A stretch of DNA of 64,000 nt from Apostichopus japonicus (lineage: Eukaryota > Echinodermata > Holothuroidea > Aspidochirotida > Stichopodidae). Below the pieces are notes generated by a model that saw only the letters and a program-made list of their open reading frames with translations, made no database searches and was not told where the DNA came from. The stretch spans positions 5,892,001-5,956,000 of the forward strand of contig NC_092566.1 of assembly GCF_037975245.1 (NCBI RefSeq), read 5' to 3'. Of this stretch, positions 1 to 12,180 are shown piece after piece. The translations under genes and the position numbers were made by a program. Within the stretch, counting starts at the first letter, position 1, and the number at the start of each line of letters is the position of its first letter.

Positions 1-356
1 TGTTGTGTTCATCTTATATAGTTTTGTATGCACAGTAGTTAGTAAATACTTACATAGCAAATTTTGAAAACATATTGTCAACCGATGAAGTTGTGTGAGA
101 TGATTAAATGCTTGTTGGACTACCAAAACAATCCTTTAGATAATCTGAGGTACAGTAAAAGTCGTTATAGTGAAAGCATGCAGTGGTAACCTCTGATATA
201 AATAATAATCTTGTATGCCATCAACTTAACTGCCTGAACAATGAACAAAACAGTACAGTTTGAAGTATGACCACAAAACTCGTCCTTAATTTCAAGCATT
301 TACTTTGCTCCTCTCCTATCTATCTCCAATCTGCATATATGCACTTTCCTATCTAC

Positions 357-587
357 TTAAAGGTAGTCAGTATCGGCCCCAAATTATAGCAAGCTATAAT
401 TGCTAGAAGTTTAACTGGAGTTCTTTACTCCCCAAACTGTTCTCAGAAAATTTTAAGGAACACACATGATGACTGAATGTCCCAGTGAGGAAAATTTCCT
501 CGAAGGTTGTAATAAAAACAGTTCAAGAATTTTGACCATTTTTGATCATCTAGCATATTTGGGGCCAATACAGCATGTATCCTTTAA
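357..587. mobile_element. TTAA-bounded MITE, family A (231 bp)
   Basis: Both ends are TTAA. The left end reads TTAAAGGTAGTCAGTATC then GGCCCCAAAT; the reverse complement of the right end reads TTAAAGGATACATGCTGTAT then TGGCCCCAAAT. The terminal inverted repeats are therefore about 35 bp and imperfect. There is no ORF, so the element is non-autonomous. A TTAA target and small size fit a piggyBac-type mobiliser, but no transposase is present to confirm it. Confidence 0.65.
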
Positions 588-2138
588 CTCTCAATCAATA
601 GTTTTCTATATGTATAGGTGCTCTATATTTGTCCTTTTAAATTAGTCTTCGTGTCATTGGTAATCACCTTCAGTATGGAGTGGCTGTGGCATAGACACAT
701 TTTGGTCAGGTCTTTTGTATACAAATGTTAGGTACAGCTGGCTATATCTGTACAAATCAAGGGTATATTTGATTTCTGTTGCATATCATAATACTGTGTA
801 CATGCACTAACTGACTAATAAATATATATCCTCTTCTCCTAGCTGTCTTTACGTGCTATATATTTCTCTTAGTGCTGGTATGCTTACTACTGTAGAGCTA
901 TCTGGATCCTACCGGTATGGTCTGTCAGCATACCTGTGTCACTTTACTGATTGACGGTTAACTATCTTTCTGAATTAACTTTCTTTTCTGATTGCTATAG
1001 TGATTACAAACAGTAGTCTCACTTCTGATCTTAAATTAAATATATTGTCAAATATAACCCTTAGAAGCAGTGCTTTGAAGTAGCGAAGCAGATATACGAT
1101 ATACAGTGACTATTAGGCCTACTGCCAATTCCATCGATAAAATGTGTCCCTCAATATTCTAGTGGAAGATCTTATGTTTTCGAAGAGTATAGGTCTAAGA
1201 CTTTATATTGCATATAATTTTGTGAATGTCAGTACGAATTCTTTCGACATAGTATATACCAAAAAATGATAATTCCACACAGAATCCATAGTAAGTACTG
1301 CTGCAGTACTGATTGGTTACAGCAGAGTAGTACTAAATAGGCAATTTTTTTTTCCATCTCATATGCCCAGAAGATGGATCTGGTTTTGATAGTTAATTGT
1401 CAGTATGCATAGTGATTGTATGTTTGTTTACTGAAGCCATCATGTAAATTACCCATTACAAATGACAAGCATAGTAATGTATTTATTTGGAGACTTGTAA
1501 TTCTTGTACCGAAACTCAAAGCCATTACATTTCTGAGAAAATGTTGTCATAACTTTACAAAAATGGAGTTGCATTTGTGTCCTTGGCAACAGTTATGAAC
1601 TGTTGTAAAGTAATAATAGTATATTGAATTTGTACAAAATATGTTATTTCTCGGTGAGGTAGCCTTATGTCTAGGAAGCAATAGCATTTGCCCCTGAAAT
1701 AGCTAGAAGTAGGGTTTTTGTATTGTGTGTTTCTAGTCAGTATTTTAGTGCTTTAAATCATGCTTAAGATTCAACAAATTTTCAAGAACTTCACATTGCA
1801 AAGAAAAATGGGATCCTAGGTAGGAAGAAACTGTGGAGAGCAAACGTGTTGAGGTGAAGGAAAAGTGCATGATGTGTGAATAGGGCAGCAATAGTCCTGG
1901 GTTTGAGAGGAGTTATTGAATTAGCTTGGTACCGTCCCCTCATGCTATACAAGGTGTTACCTGATGAGATGTTACTTACTGATATTCACTAGTAATTGGT
2001 GTGTCTTAGAAGCATATACTGGCATTTTTTTTTGGCAGTAGTCAGCTACCTGACAACAAATTAAGTAAGGCTATTCTAGTCTTATTTAACAATTGAGACA
2101 CAAACAAATTGTTACCAGCTGCTATTCATGATTGAGAC

Positions 2139-2507
2139 TTAAAGGCATTGAAGACTCGCCAAAAACGGTGTGCCGCGCTCTGAAAAAGTTAACTTTCCGT
2201 TGCTTGCAAGTGAAGTTTTCTTCTTGTAGAGCTCTACAAAATGCAGACAGTAATGAAACGTGATAACGTGTTATCTTTTATCTAGACCTGAGATGTCCAT
2301 CACTGCTATATACACTGTGTTGTGGGTATTGACCGTAGCTGTTTGTATTGACTGTACACTAGTGTCTAATTACTGATGGTAGCAAGCTGTGTGTGTATTT
2401 TCTGGGATCAATGGTGGTGTCTAACACTTCTGTTACACCTCATTCGAAACTAGGTCAGATAACAGGCATGAGACGTTTCTTTGTGCGCGAGTCTTCACAC
2501 CCTTTAA
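2139..2507. mobile_element. TTAA-bounded MITE, family B, copy 1 (369 bp)
   Basis: It opens TTAAAGGCATTGAAGACTCG and closes CGAGTCTTCACACCCTTTAA, inverted repeats of about 20 bp with TTAA at each edge. A second full-length copy lies at 62381-62748 and is clearly alignable end to end, which fixes both boundaries. No coding capacity. Confidence 0.85.
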
Positions 2508-3924
2508 GTGTGCTTGTTAAATTTGATGAGTAAGCACTGCCCTCTTCGTGCCTAAGTGGTTAACCATTCTTAACTGCTAAATGTCCTTTCAAGAAAGAGT
2601 TTTGCAGGAGTTGACTTCAATGTTCATATTTCTAATGGTTATGCTGGCTTTGCCCAACTATTTGAAATGCATAAATTACATGTACAGTACATGTACATTA
2701 CAAATGATTTTGAATATGGATGGGGGAGAGAAGGGAATGGATGAGGGGAGTGGGGAGGGGGGGTGTGGTGACAAACAGAATGTATACCTCTTGCCTCTTC
2801 TATCCTGGATTGAAGTCATCATACATGTTTCCTTTAGAATCCCTCTATGGAGATATATATGTACAGTAGAATTCATCGAGGGTAACAATTCCAGACAGAC
2901 ACAACATTTTGTGACAAAACCCGATGTTTGCTGAAGTTTCCGGGAGAAGCTAAAATCAGAAGTGTCCAATGTTATGCAATGCTTTAATCTATAACACGTA
3001 CAGCACACTATTCACTGTTTACAGTTTTCGCTGTAATATTCTTTCTATTGTAACTCTCATCCACTTGTCAGAACATTAACCTCCTTCAGAGAAATCCCAC
3101 ACTTATAATACATGTTATCAGTTTCCACAATAGTTTTGCATTTCTTGCAGTGAAATATTTCATTGATGTTTGATGCTACACAATTCCCAAGATGGTCTAT
3201 GGAAAATGAAACTATTTGGAAGTATTAATTAATTATCCTGCAGACGAACTTCAGCAAGATTAAATTTTAATCCTTTCGATAAACATGAATGGGTTTTCAT
3301 CAGGGTAATCAGGGTTATCACATTTTGCTATTTAGTGTCAAGCAACCTCCTGTATAATTTAGGAATGCCAAGTCAAAACCTTGTTGATCTTTGTTATTAA
3401 GAAAAAAAGGTGAAGGAACCTTAGTAAAATCTATGTGAGGAGCCTTTGCGGTTGTTCTTTAAATGCTGTTACTAATCCAATATGAAGGTAGTTCATAAAA
3501 GCTCAACTAGTTAGGTTAGCTCTCAAGTATTGAAGTATTACAAAGTAAAAATTTTGAAGTTTTCCAATGTGTTGCTAATGTAAATAAAACCTGGGAAGAA
3601 AAATGTTGTTGATAATGAAAGTGGAACCACTCACTTATTAATTAGGTTTGGGATGAAAAAAGTCTACGTAGGTGTCTCAGTTAATTAATAGCAATATATT
3701 TAGTAATAAATTAACTTAACTTAACTTGGTGCTTCTGTGGTTTGGCCAAATTTCACACCAAATGGAAAATGCTGCATTAAGTCTTGCATATAAAGCATTT
3801 CTTTAATAATTTGATGACAATCCATTGATTTGTTGATACTGGTGAAATATGAATTTCTTAATACCATACTGTAGGAATTTGCATGCTATGGCATGTAAGC
3901 ATGTTGCATTGCTATATCAAATCA

Positions 3925-4655
3925 TATCAAACTGAGAATACTTGAAAATAAAATTCAGTTAAGATTGAATATACCTGAAAATAGAATGCAGCTGTGATTG
4001 AGAATATTTGGGAACTCAATTCACTAAAACTGAAAATATTCAAAATAATTAAAATAATTCAGCTCTAACTGAGAGTATTTGAAAGTAATTAAGTGAAAGT
4101 AATTCATCCAAGATTGAGAACCCTTGAAAGGACAATGAAGCCAAGATTGAGGTTACTTGAGAAGACTACCTGACAACAAGACTACTTCAGAAGACAACTG
4201 TGCATTTTAGTTAACGCGAATAATACTCAAGAAGGCTTGAAAATACGTCAGTATGTTGAGTACGACATTTCACCTAAGATTTGGGTTACCCAAGAAGACA
4301 ATCCAACTGTTATTGAGAATATTTTCAGAGAAGGCAACCTCAGCTAAACACTGAGAATACTTGAAAAGACAAAATTATCAGTTCTGATTGAGAATATTTG
4401 AGAATCTTGATATAATTCAAGTAAGATTAAGGTTACCTAGGAAGATGATTGAGCTATAAAATTACTTGAAAAGACATTTGCACAGCTAATACTGAGAAAT
4501 ATTGGAATATAGACAATTTCAGTACAGATTGAGAGTGTTTGAGAACAATTGAACTAATGTAGAGATCATTACCCGAGAGAAAAATCTATCTGTGATTGAA
4601 ATTACTCGTGAAGGAAATTCAGCGAAACTTGAGAATATTTGAGAAAGATGCGGTG
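3925..4655. repeat. Degenerate ~50-bp tandem array
   Basis: Variants of ATTGAGAATATTTGAGAA followed by an AATTCAGCT-like segment recur roughly every 40-60 bp, heavily diverged and with variable spacing. It looks like an old minisatellite. No coding potential. Confidence 0.6.
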
Positions 4656-4849
4656 TTTATACCCCTTGTGCAACTCATAATACATAGAGATGCTTGCTTT
4701 TATTTTGTACTAGCATTATGATCGTCATTGATCGCTAATGAGAGATAAACCTATCAACCAATTTGTAATGGTCTCTCTTATTTTCTTTCCTCTCTGTTTC
4801 CATATATCTTTATCTATATCTTTCAACAAAAGTGCACATTGCCAGGGCA

Positions 4850-5148
4850 GTCTATCCACTCCCAGAGCTCGTCTTAAAAAATATTATAAGAGCATATGTT
4901 GGCTCCATGATTGATAGTATGTCCCCAGGGCAAGGAATTAGCTGGGAATTGCACTCTATGCTTCAGTTTACATGTAGCTAATATCAGTGACGGAGGAGAG
5001 AGCAACGCTGAGAGGCAGCAATCGCCTTCTCCGTCTCGTTGTGCAGCGGCGAAGTATGCATGGCATTACAGTCGTTGCTATTTCCGATTTGTCGCAAATT
5101 ATGATTATAGAGTGCCATTGTGTCTTCTGTCACATTCACAAGATTTCT
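4850..5148 (+). other. Candidate 5' untranslated exon or promoter-proximal patch
   Basis: This patch is richer in GC and CpG than its surroundings. It contains overlapping open frames in two phases and ends in a good donor (TTTCT|GTAAGTG at 5149-5155), 1.2 kb upstream of the ZMIZ first coding exon. Neither frame has a convincing coding signature; the frame that would run into coding exon 1 opens with GTG, not ATG. It could be a leader exon of ZMIZ or chance; transcript data are needed. Confidence 0.2.
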
Positions 5149-5629
5149 GTAAGTGAATTCACTAAGTGTTGATATGGAGGAGGCACTGTGGGTTTAAAAC
5201 AGAGCTAACATGTATGTTTAATGTGGCCAGTGTGATAATCTACGTAGTAGACAAATAGGATTCTGAGTAGGGGAGGGGGTGGGGACCAGGGGCAATGAAA
5301 ATTGGAAATATTGAAATTAAAATATTTACAACAAGTTGCTAACTACTAAATGATGAAAGAATGACTTCATGTTTGTTGCTCTCTTTTTGGTGTTATCAGG
5401 AATATAAAATGTACACATGATATTTACATCAACTTATGTTTGATATAACTTACATATTATTGTTGAATTTTTTTTATTCCTTGGTGAAGGCAAAAGGAAT
5501 CTATGCAATGGTAACGATGGGCATGCATGTATGTGCCACGTTGGCTTTTAACACAAGAACTAAAAACTGTATTGTGGGTTAACTTCGTATTTGGTATGTG
5601 AATGCACCGTAATGAGGTACAATTTCTTC

Positions 5630-5985
5630 TGCAAAAGTCAAAGGTCATTTGAGGTCAACAGATGTCAATGTCTAACAACATTATAAACTCCATAACTCAA
5701 TAAGTAAAGTTAGGATAAAATGTCATACTAATAATATGGGGATCAGCTTTATTGAGTAGAAGATCCCTGTTGTTTTTTGCAGTGGTCAAATGTCATTTGA
5801 CATCAACAGAGGTCAGTCTGATATTGTTGTAAACATGATATTAGACTCAACAAATAAAGCTTGGCTGAACTTTATACAAGGTCTCTGGATCCACTCTATT
5901 GAGTTCAAGAACCCTGTTGTATTCTGTGGAGGTCAAAAGTCATTTGAGGTCAACAGAGATCAGATTGTGAAATCCATTTAATTAT
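5630..5985. repeat. AGGTCA-rich dispersed repeat, copy 1
   Basis: Two to three units containing CAAAGGTCATTTGAGGTCAA, each followed by an ACATTATAAACTCCATAACTC-like segment (about 150 bp per unit). Related sequence occurs at 14075-14230 and 15240-15830 and, more distantly, at 57120-57480. The ORF at 5790-5981 lies within the repeat and is not a gene. Confidence 0.55.
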
Positions 5986-6377
5986 CAATATTTACAGGCT
6001 TTCCTTTGGTTAACAATTGTTTTCATGAATATGAATTTATTAAAAAAATTTGAATATATAGTTTAAAGAATAATGAATTACACAAACTAGAAGACATAAA
6101 AGGACACTCAATAGTGAACTATGATGTAAGGTTTTATGAGGTAGAACTGTTCAAAATTTTCATTTGTTTACTATACTATTGTTTAATTTCTGTCAAAGAA
6201 CAAGCAAACCACATTGAAAGTCATCTAGATAGATTCTGTACCTTTGAATGAACTTTATAATGATATCTCATTTTGCCATAGAATGTGTACTTAGCTATAT
6301 GATATATTAGGATAAATTCTAAGTAATGATACAGGAAATGTTGATTATTTTACTTTCTTTCTTATTTTAATGTTTAG

Positions 6378-6473
6378 TCAGAGACGACGGAAGACAGGAT
6401 GACATCTGGAGCAGGTTCTGCTGCAAGCACAGAGGTTCAGCAGTCATGTGATAAGTTGCGAAATATTCAAAAG
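6378..6473 (+). CDS. zmiz1: ZMIZ-family (ZMIZ1/ZMIZ2/tonalli) gene, first coding exon
   Basis: A pyrimidine-rich tract and TTTAG acceptor precede the exon, and AAAAG|GTATAT forms the donor. The 96 bases are open in phase 0 throughout. The likely start codon is the ATG at 6399, giving 25 residues that begin MTSGAGSAAS and end CDKLRNIQK; the seven codons before it (SETTEDR) would then be 5' untranslated. ZMIZ proteins are PIAS-like nuclear co-regulators with an SP-RING/MIZ zinc finger far downstream; in vertebrates they co-activate Notch1, androgen receptor, p53 and Smad targets. This exon covers the weakly conserved leader and the start of the first helix (human ZMIZ1, from memory, has a similar RLQCIKQHL stretch). 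Identification rests mainly on the next two exons, which splice on in the same phase. The symbol zmiz1 stands for the single invertebrate ZMIZ gene; ZMIZ1 versus ZMIZ2 cannot be resolved. Confidence 0.78.
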
Positions 6474-6519
6474 GTATATATTGAAAGCTAATTGTTGATC
6501 ATTGATAAATTGCACACCG

Positions 6520-6640
6520 TGTATGTTTATGTTTATTAACTTATAAAGCGCACAATATCTTCAAAGAAAAAGTGCATTCAGAGGCGCTGTACAAAAAAAA
6601 ATAATAATATTAAGTACATACAGTACAAAAAGTTCATACA
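6520..6640. repeat. Possible retroposon end fragment
   Basis: Contains TTATAAAGCGCACAATATCT and GAGGCGCTGTAC followed by an A-rich run. Such paired GCGC-containing motifs are common at the ends of old interspersed repeats in aquatic animals. The class is uncertain. Confidence 0.3.
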
Positions 6641-6845
6641 AGAAATGTCTAAATAAAATGCATTCTTAAAGAGGTCAGTTTTTAATTCACGCTTGAATCA
6701 TTCAGAACTATCTAACTGTAGCTGAAGGATTATTCTCATACAAGTTATGGTTCCATCCAGACTTCCATCTGCTGCAGTTTAACTGTGTGTACTATGCAAA
6801 ACATTGGCAAACTGTCAGTATGTGGTACCAAGGTAACATACATTC

Positions 6846-7228
6846 TAATACCACCCAAAATGTTGTCACACAGTGTTATCTAGTTCTGATTAATTGCTCA
6901 CAGCTACACATAACCTAATAACTCAGTGTTTAAAGTACATGATTGACCTTCCTTTGATGAAGCATAATGTTTAATTGATCCTCATCTCAATAATAAGTAT
7001 TAACTTAAGTATTACAAATTCAGTTTCTTTGATTACATTATAATACCACCCAAAATGTTGTCACACAGTGTTATATAGTTCTGATTAATTGCTGACAGCT
7101 ACACATAACCCAATAACTCAGTGTTTAAAGTACATGATTGACCTTCCTTTGATGAAGCATTATTTTGAATTGATCCTCATCTCAATAATAAGAATTAAGT
7201 TTAGTATTTCATTTTTCAGTTAATTTGA
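6846..7228. repeat. Tandem duplication, two ~190-bp copies
   Basis: TAATACCACCCAAAATGTTG begins at 6846 and again at 7041, offset 195 bp; the two copies remain alignable to about 7228 with scattered substitutions. No coding content. Confidence 0.85.
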
Positions 7229-7862
7229 TTGCTGGTTAGATCAGAACTTTCTTAGAAAGAATAGCTTCTTAAACAGATGGATTGACATCAATTATGATGT
7301 TTAGTGACCAATTCTTTACATATACTCTCCCAAACTATGATACTTCATGACAAGTAAAAGTTGCAATATTGACCCATTTATCCTTTGGCTCAAATTTCCG
7401 GATGATTTATACTAATGGTCATTAAATACTGCATTGTCTTTGAAATCAACATAATCTCTGTCAGTACCTTTTGATCGCTTATCATGCCACATAGCTCAAC
7501 TGTTTTCATACTGGAATACTGCCATCTACCATACTGTTTTTTTTTGCTTTGTCTCTCATACTGTCATTTTAGCCAGTTGATTCATTTAATACATTTTGCA
7601 TTGGACAAACATAGTCAAAGGGAACATAAAATATATCTACTGTAGGTGTAAATTCATGTACTATGTAGTGCATAATGGTGTTTCTAAGAGCCAGAATGAA
7701 CCCTAAGTCAGTAAAAATTGTAATGAGGTCTTTGAAGCAATCATTCTTATGTTGGCACTTTTACAGACAAGCTGTTGACCTGCCCCATCTGACCTCCATA
7801 TTGTACCAGTTTTACCATAGAAAGGGAATTTAATGTTTATTTGAAATCAAACCATCAGTTGT

Positions 7863-8290
7863 ATTGCCCTGTCTTTGTCCTGTCTCTCATCCTGTTTCCA
7901 TGTTAGTTTGTTATTCTATGTCCTGACATGGTATTTCTTGTCTCATCTCCTGTCCTCTCTGTCATCCAGTCTCCGTCCTCCTGTCCTTTCTCACAATTTG
8001 TCCTGTCCCATCTCTTATCCCATATCTCCTTCCATTTTCCCCATCCCCTCATCTGTCTTTCCCTGTTTCCATTCTTGTCTCTCATCTGAATGTTTGTCCT
8101 TTCTTCAATCCTATGTCCTGTCCCATCTCCTGTCCTTTCTCGTCCTGTCTTCTATATTGTCTCCCATCTATTGTCTCCCATCCTGTGTTCCAAACAGTCC
8201 CTGTCTTGTTTCTTCATCCAGTTGTTGTCATACCTCCTGTGTCATGTCTACCAAGAATGCCATATTGTCTCCAAATTGTCTCCTGAATCA
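7863..8290. repeat. Pyrimidine-rich degenerate tract (CCTGTCYCATCTC-like)
   Basis: Irregular repetitions of TCCTGTCTCTCATCC, TCCTGTCCCATCTC and similar words. The ORFs here on both strands reflect low complexity, not coding. It directly precedes the 78-bp minisatellite and may be its degenerate edge. Confidence 0.6.
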
Positions 8291-8312
8291 TATATTATAT
8301 CTAGAATTATTT

Positions 8313-10225
8313 AGACTATGACCCTGTGTCATCCCCTTCCCTATTGGAAGCTGGCTCAAAGACACATCTCTAGAAGTGTTATTACTATGACCTGTGTCAT
8401 ATCCTATACCCCTAGTTATTACAAGCTGCCTGAATCCCATATTACCTCTACAAGTGCTACATAGATGACCTGTGTCATCCCTCATACCCTTAGCTATTGT
8501 AAGCTACCTCAATCCCATGTTATCTCTAGAGGTGTTATTACTATGACCTGTGTCATCCCTCATACCCTTAGCTATTGTAAGCTTCCTCAATCTGTTATCT
8601 CTAGAAGTGTTATTACCATGACCTGTGTCATCCCTCATACCCTTAGCTATTGTAAGCTACCTCAATCCCATGTTATCTCTAGAGGTGTTATTACCATGAC
8701 CTGTGTCATCCCTCATACCCTTAGCTATTGTAAGCTACCTCAATCCCATGTTATCTCTAGAGGTGTTATGACTATGACCTGTGTCATCCCTCATACCCTT
8801 AGCTATTGGAAGCTTCCTCAATCCCATGTTATCTCTAGAGGTGTTATTACCATGACCTGTGTCATCCCTCATACCCTTAGCTATTGGAAGCTTCCTCAAT
8901 CCCATGTTATCTCTAGAGGTGTTATTACCATGACCTGTGTCATCCCTCATACCCTTAGCTATTGTAAGCTACCTCAATCCCATGTTATCTCTAGAGGTGT
9001 TATTACCATGACCTGTGTCATCCCTCATACCCTTAGCTATTGTAAGCTACCTCAATCCCATGTTATCTCTAGAGGTGTTATTACCATGACCTGTGTCATC
9101 CCTCATACCCTTAGCTATTGTAAGCTTCCTCAATCCCATGTTATCTCTAGAGGTGTTATTACCATGACCTGTGTCATCCCTCATACCCTTAGCTATTGTA
9201 AGCTACCTCAATCCCATGTTATCTCTAGAGGTGTTATTACCATGACCTGTGTCATCCCTCATACCCTTAGCTATTGTAAGCTACCTCAATCCCATGTTAT
9301 CTCTAGAGGTGTTATTACCATGACCTGTGTCATCACTCATACACCTAGCTATTGTAAGCTACCTCAATCCCATGTTATCTCTAGAGGTGTTATTACTATG
9401 ACCTGTGTCATCCCTCATACCCTTAGCTATTGTAAGCTTCCTCAATCTGTTATCTCTAGAAGTGTTATTACCATGACCTGTGTCATCCCTCATACCCTTA
9501 GCTATTGTAAGCTACCTCAATCCCATGTTATCTCTAGAGGTGTTATTACCATGACCTGTGTCATCCCTCATACCCTTAGCTATTGTAAGCTACCTCAGTC
9601 CCATGTTATCTCTAGAGGTGTTATGACTATGACCTGTGTCATCCCTCATACCCTTAGCTATTGGAAGCTTCCTCAATCCCATGTTATCTCGAGAAGTGTT
9701 ATTACTATGACCCGTGTCATCCCTCATACCCTTAGCTATTGGAAGCTACCTCAATCCCATGTTATCTCTAGAGGTGTTATTACCATGACCTGTGTCATCC
9801 CTCATACCCTTAGCTATTGTAAGCTACCTCAATCCCATGTTATCTCTAGAGGTGTTATGACTATGACCCGTGTCATCCCTCATACCCTTAGCTATTGGAA
9901 GCTTCCTCAATCCCATGTTATCTCGAGAAGTGTTATTACTATGACCCGTGTCATCCCTCATACCCTTAGCTATTGGAAGCTACCTCAATCCCATGTTATC
10001 TCTAGAAGTGTTATTACTATGACCTGTGTCATCCCCCAAACCCTTAGCTATTGGAAGCTTCCTCAATCCCATGTTATCTCTAGAGGTGTTATTACTATGA
10101 CCTGTGTCATCCCTCATACCCTTAGCTATTGGAAGCTACCTCAATCCCATGTTATCTCTAGAAGTGTTATGACTATGACCTGTGTCATCCCTTATACCCT
10201 TAGCTATTGGAAGCTTCCTCAAGAT
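8313..10225. repeat. 78-bp minisatellite, about 24 copies, with a higher-order duplication
   Basis: The unit begins ATGACCTGTGTCATCCCTCA and contains CTTAGCTATTGTAAGCTACC and CCCATGTTATCTCTAGAGG. The first units (8313-8465) are diverged and the rest are very similar. Two units lack three bases (TCTGTT for TCCCATGTT); they lie at 8591 and 9446, exactly 855 bp apart, which equals ten 78-bp units plus one 75-bp unit, so a block was duplicated. Because 78 is a multiple of 3 the whole array is open for 594 codons, but unit differences mostly change the amino acid (Cys/Trp, Gly/Ser, Ile/Met), as expected for non-coding DNA. Confidence 0.97.
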
Positions 10226-10904
10226 GAATCTGTTCTTCTTGAATGTTAACTCCATCATAGATGTCAAAAAGGCTAATGATAACAATAAGACTGTCTCATT
10301 GAATAGCCCCGCTGCATAGTTAGAGGTGTTTAATACACTCCAATTATATTCTCGCTTGATGCAGCTCTGCTCACCATGATTATGTTCAGTTCTGGAACCA
10401 GAGAGGTTTTATTGCACATAATTGGCGCTGGAATATTCCCACTCCCCCGAATCATTGCATTTCAGAGGCTTAGCGTTTCAAGTTACCAGACATATTTGAG
10501 TGAGGCACGCGAAGTGACAGAGCAAGGGCTCGTTCTCGTTTGTAATCAGCGTGATATTTACGGTATCTCATTGTTGCGTGTGAATGGTAATTAATAGGCA
10601 TTCCACTGGATGAAGAAGGAATTACAAACCATAACAGCAGAGTGCAGCACTTGGCTGGTGTCCTCCTCCTCCTCCTCCCTGAATAGATACATTCAGTTGC
10701 ATAGCAACAGTCAGAAGAAGAAGCATATTACTTTCTAACATACAAACAAAGTAAAAGCCTTTGGTTAATTTCTGTCATCATAATTTAATGTCTTGATTCT
10801 GTAAAGAAGCCTCTCGGTGTCCATGTCTCACTAACATCAGAATTCTGTGGACAAGCAAGACTTATTTTGTCTTTAATATCAAACGATCCAACAGTTGTCC
10901 CAGC

Positions 10905-10975
10905 GATCACGAAAAAAGAAAGGAAAAAAAAAAGAAAAAAAAGAGAGAAAATAAATAAAATAAATAAAAGAAAAT
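10905..10975. repeat. A-rich simple sequence
   Basis: Runs of AAAAG and AAATAAAT units. Possibly the degraded tail of a retroposon; no body is recognisable. Confidence 0.6.
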
Positions 10976-11749
10976 AGTGGTTAGTTAGAATCAGATTGTG
11001 AGTTGGTTTAAGAGTGCAATATATTTGATGCTGTGTTTATTGCTACAAAACCACTGAAATTAAAATAAAATATAAAGTTTGGAATATTGCCCTTTGCACA
11101 TTTTGAAGTTTGAAGTGTACAGTAAGTTTACATTCCTATAATACTATATATACTATATACATGTACAGTTAGTATTATTTAACTAGATACCCCTCATAGC
11201 AGAGAGTTCTATGTTGCATTACTATATACATACTATATGTACAGTCAGTAATATTTCACTAGATAATCCTCACAGCAGAGAGATCTACTGTATGTTGCTA
11301 CAACCATTTCGCTTTCACTAGTCTTTAATTCAAAGTTCATGAACTGTTTCGTCTGATACTGAAAATCTCTTAAACTTACTGTAATGTCCTATTGTTTCAT
11401 TTCCAACTCTTCACAGTGTGCGTTCCTGTATGATCTCTATTATAATAGCATTGCTACAGATGATTGAACATGTCTTTAATGTTTTCAGAGCTAGACAAAA
11501 ACTCACTGCACAAATATTGACTTAACTGGGAGGTAGTATAATAGGTTCAATAGGTCATACGTTGGCATCTAGATATGGCAAAAATTGAATTCTTTGTTTT
11601 CCTTGGTAAAAATTGCCCAGTGACACTTTTAACTTGTTTTTATACTCAAGTCTCTTCAAAAGTCCCCATTAAAAATGAAAGCAATTTGAGAAGGAAGTAA
11701 GAAGGTGGATTTATTCTAAGTATGGTTTGAATATTCAGTGATTCTTTTA

Positions 11750-12180
11750 AAGTCAATGCTATTGATGATGATGACAATAATAAATAACATTTATATAGCC
11801 TCTAATACAAAAGTTTCTAAATGCTTAACAAAGGATAATAGAAACACAGGAAACAAACACTACAAAGAAAAAAGGAAGCATTTTAAGCTGTCTTTTGAAA
11901 ATTTCAAGTGCGGGGAGTCACGTACACAGATCTGGAGTTCATTCCAAAGGGCAGGTGCAGCAACAGAAAATGCATGATCGCAATAGCTTAGTCCTAGTTT
12001 GAGGACCAGGGGCAAACTGCAGGTGTATATGGGAGGAAGAGGGAAGGGTTACAGAGGTGGTCCACTGCATTGGAGTGAGAAAATTCGGTGATATAACGTG
12101 GGGCGAGCTCAGTTTTAACTTCATAAGTTAAAAGGAGAGCTTTGAATTATGATAGTCTTGATTCAATTGAAAGCAAGTTT
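11750..12180. repeat. Old interspersed repeat, class unknown (~400 bp)
   Basis: It opens with AATAAATAACATTTATATAG and continues with GGAGTTCATTCCAAAGGGCA, AATGCATGATCGCAATAGC and similar words. This layout (TTTATATAG start, 'ggagTTCcA' middle, 'GATCGC' block) resembles a widespread degenerate repeat in aquatic animal genomes, recalled from general experience only. Short ORFs here are not supported. Confidence 0.35.

Noticed and set aside
2540-2580. tRNA A-box-like GTGCCTAAGTGGTTAACC
   Set aside because: No matching B box or acceptor stem follows.
8313-10225. Possible CRISPR array
   Set aside because: Direct repeats are contiguous with no unique spacers, the unit is 78 bp, and the genome is eukaryotic.
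8465-10249. 594-codon open frame on the + strand
   Set aside because: It lies entirely in the 78-bp minisatellite (26 codons per unit); the open frame follows from the period, and unit variants are mainly amino-acid-changing.
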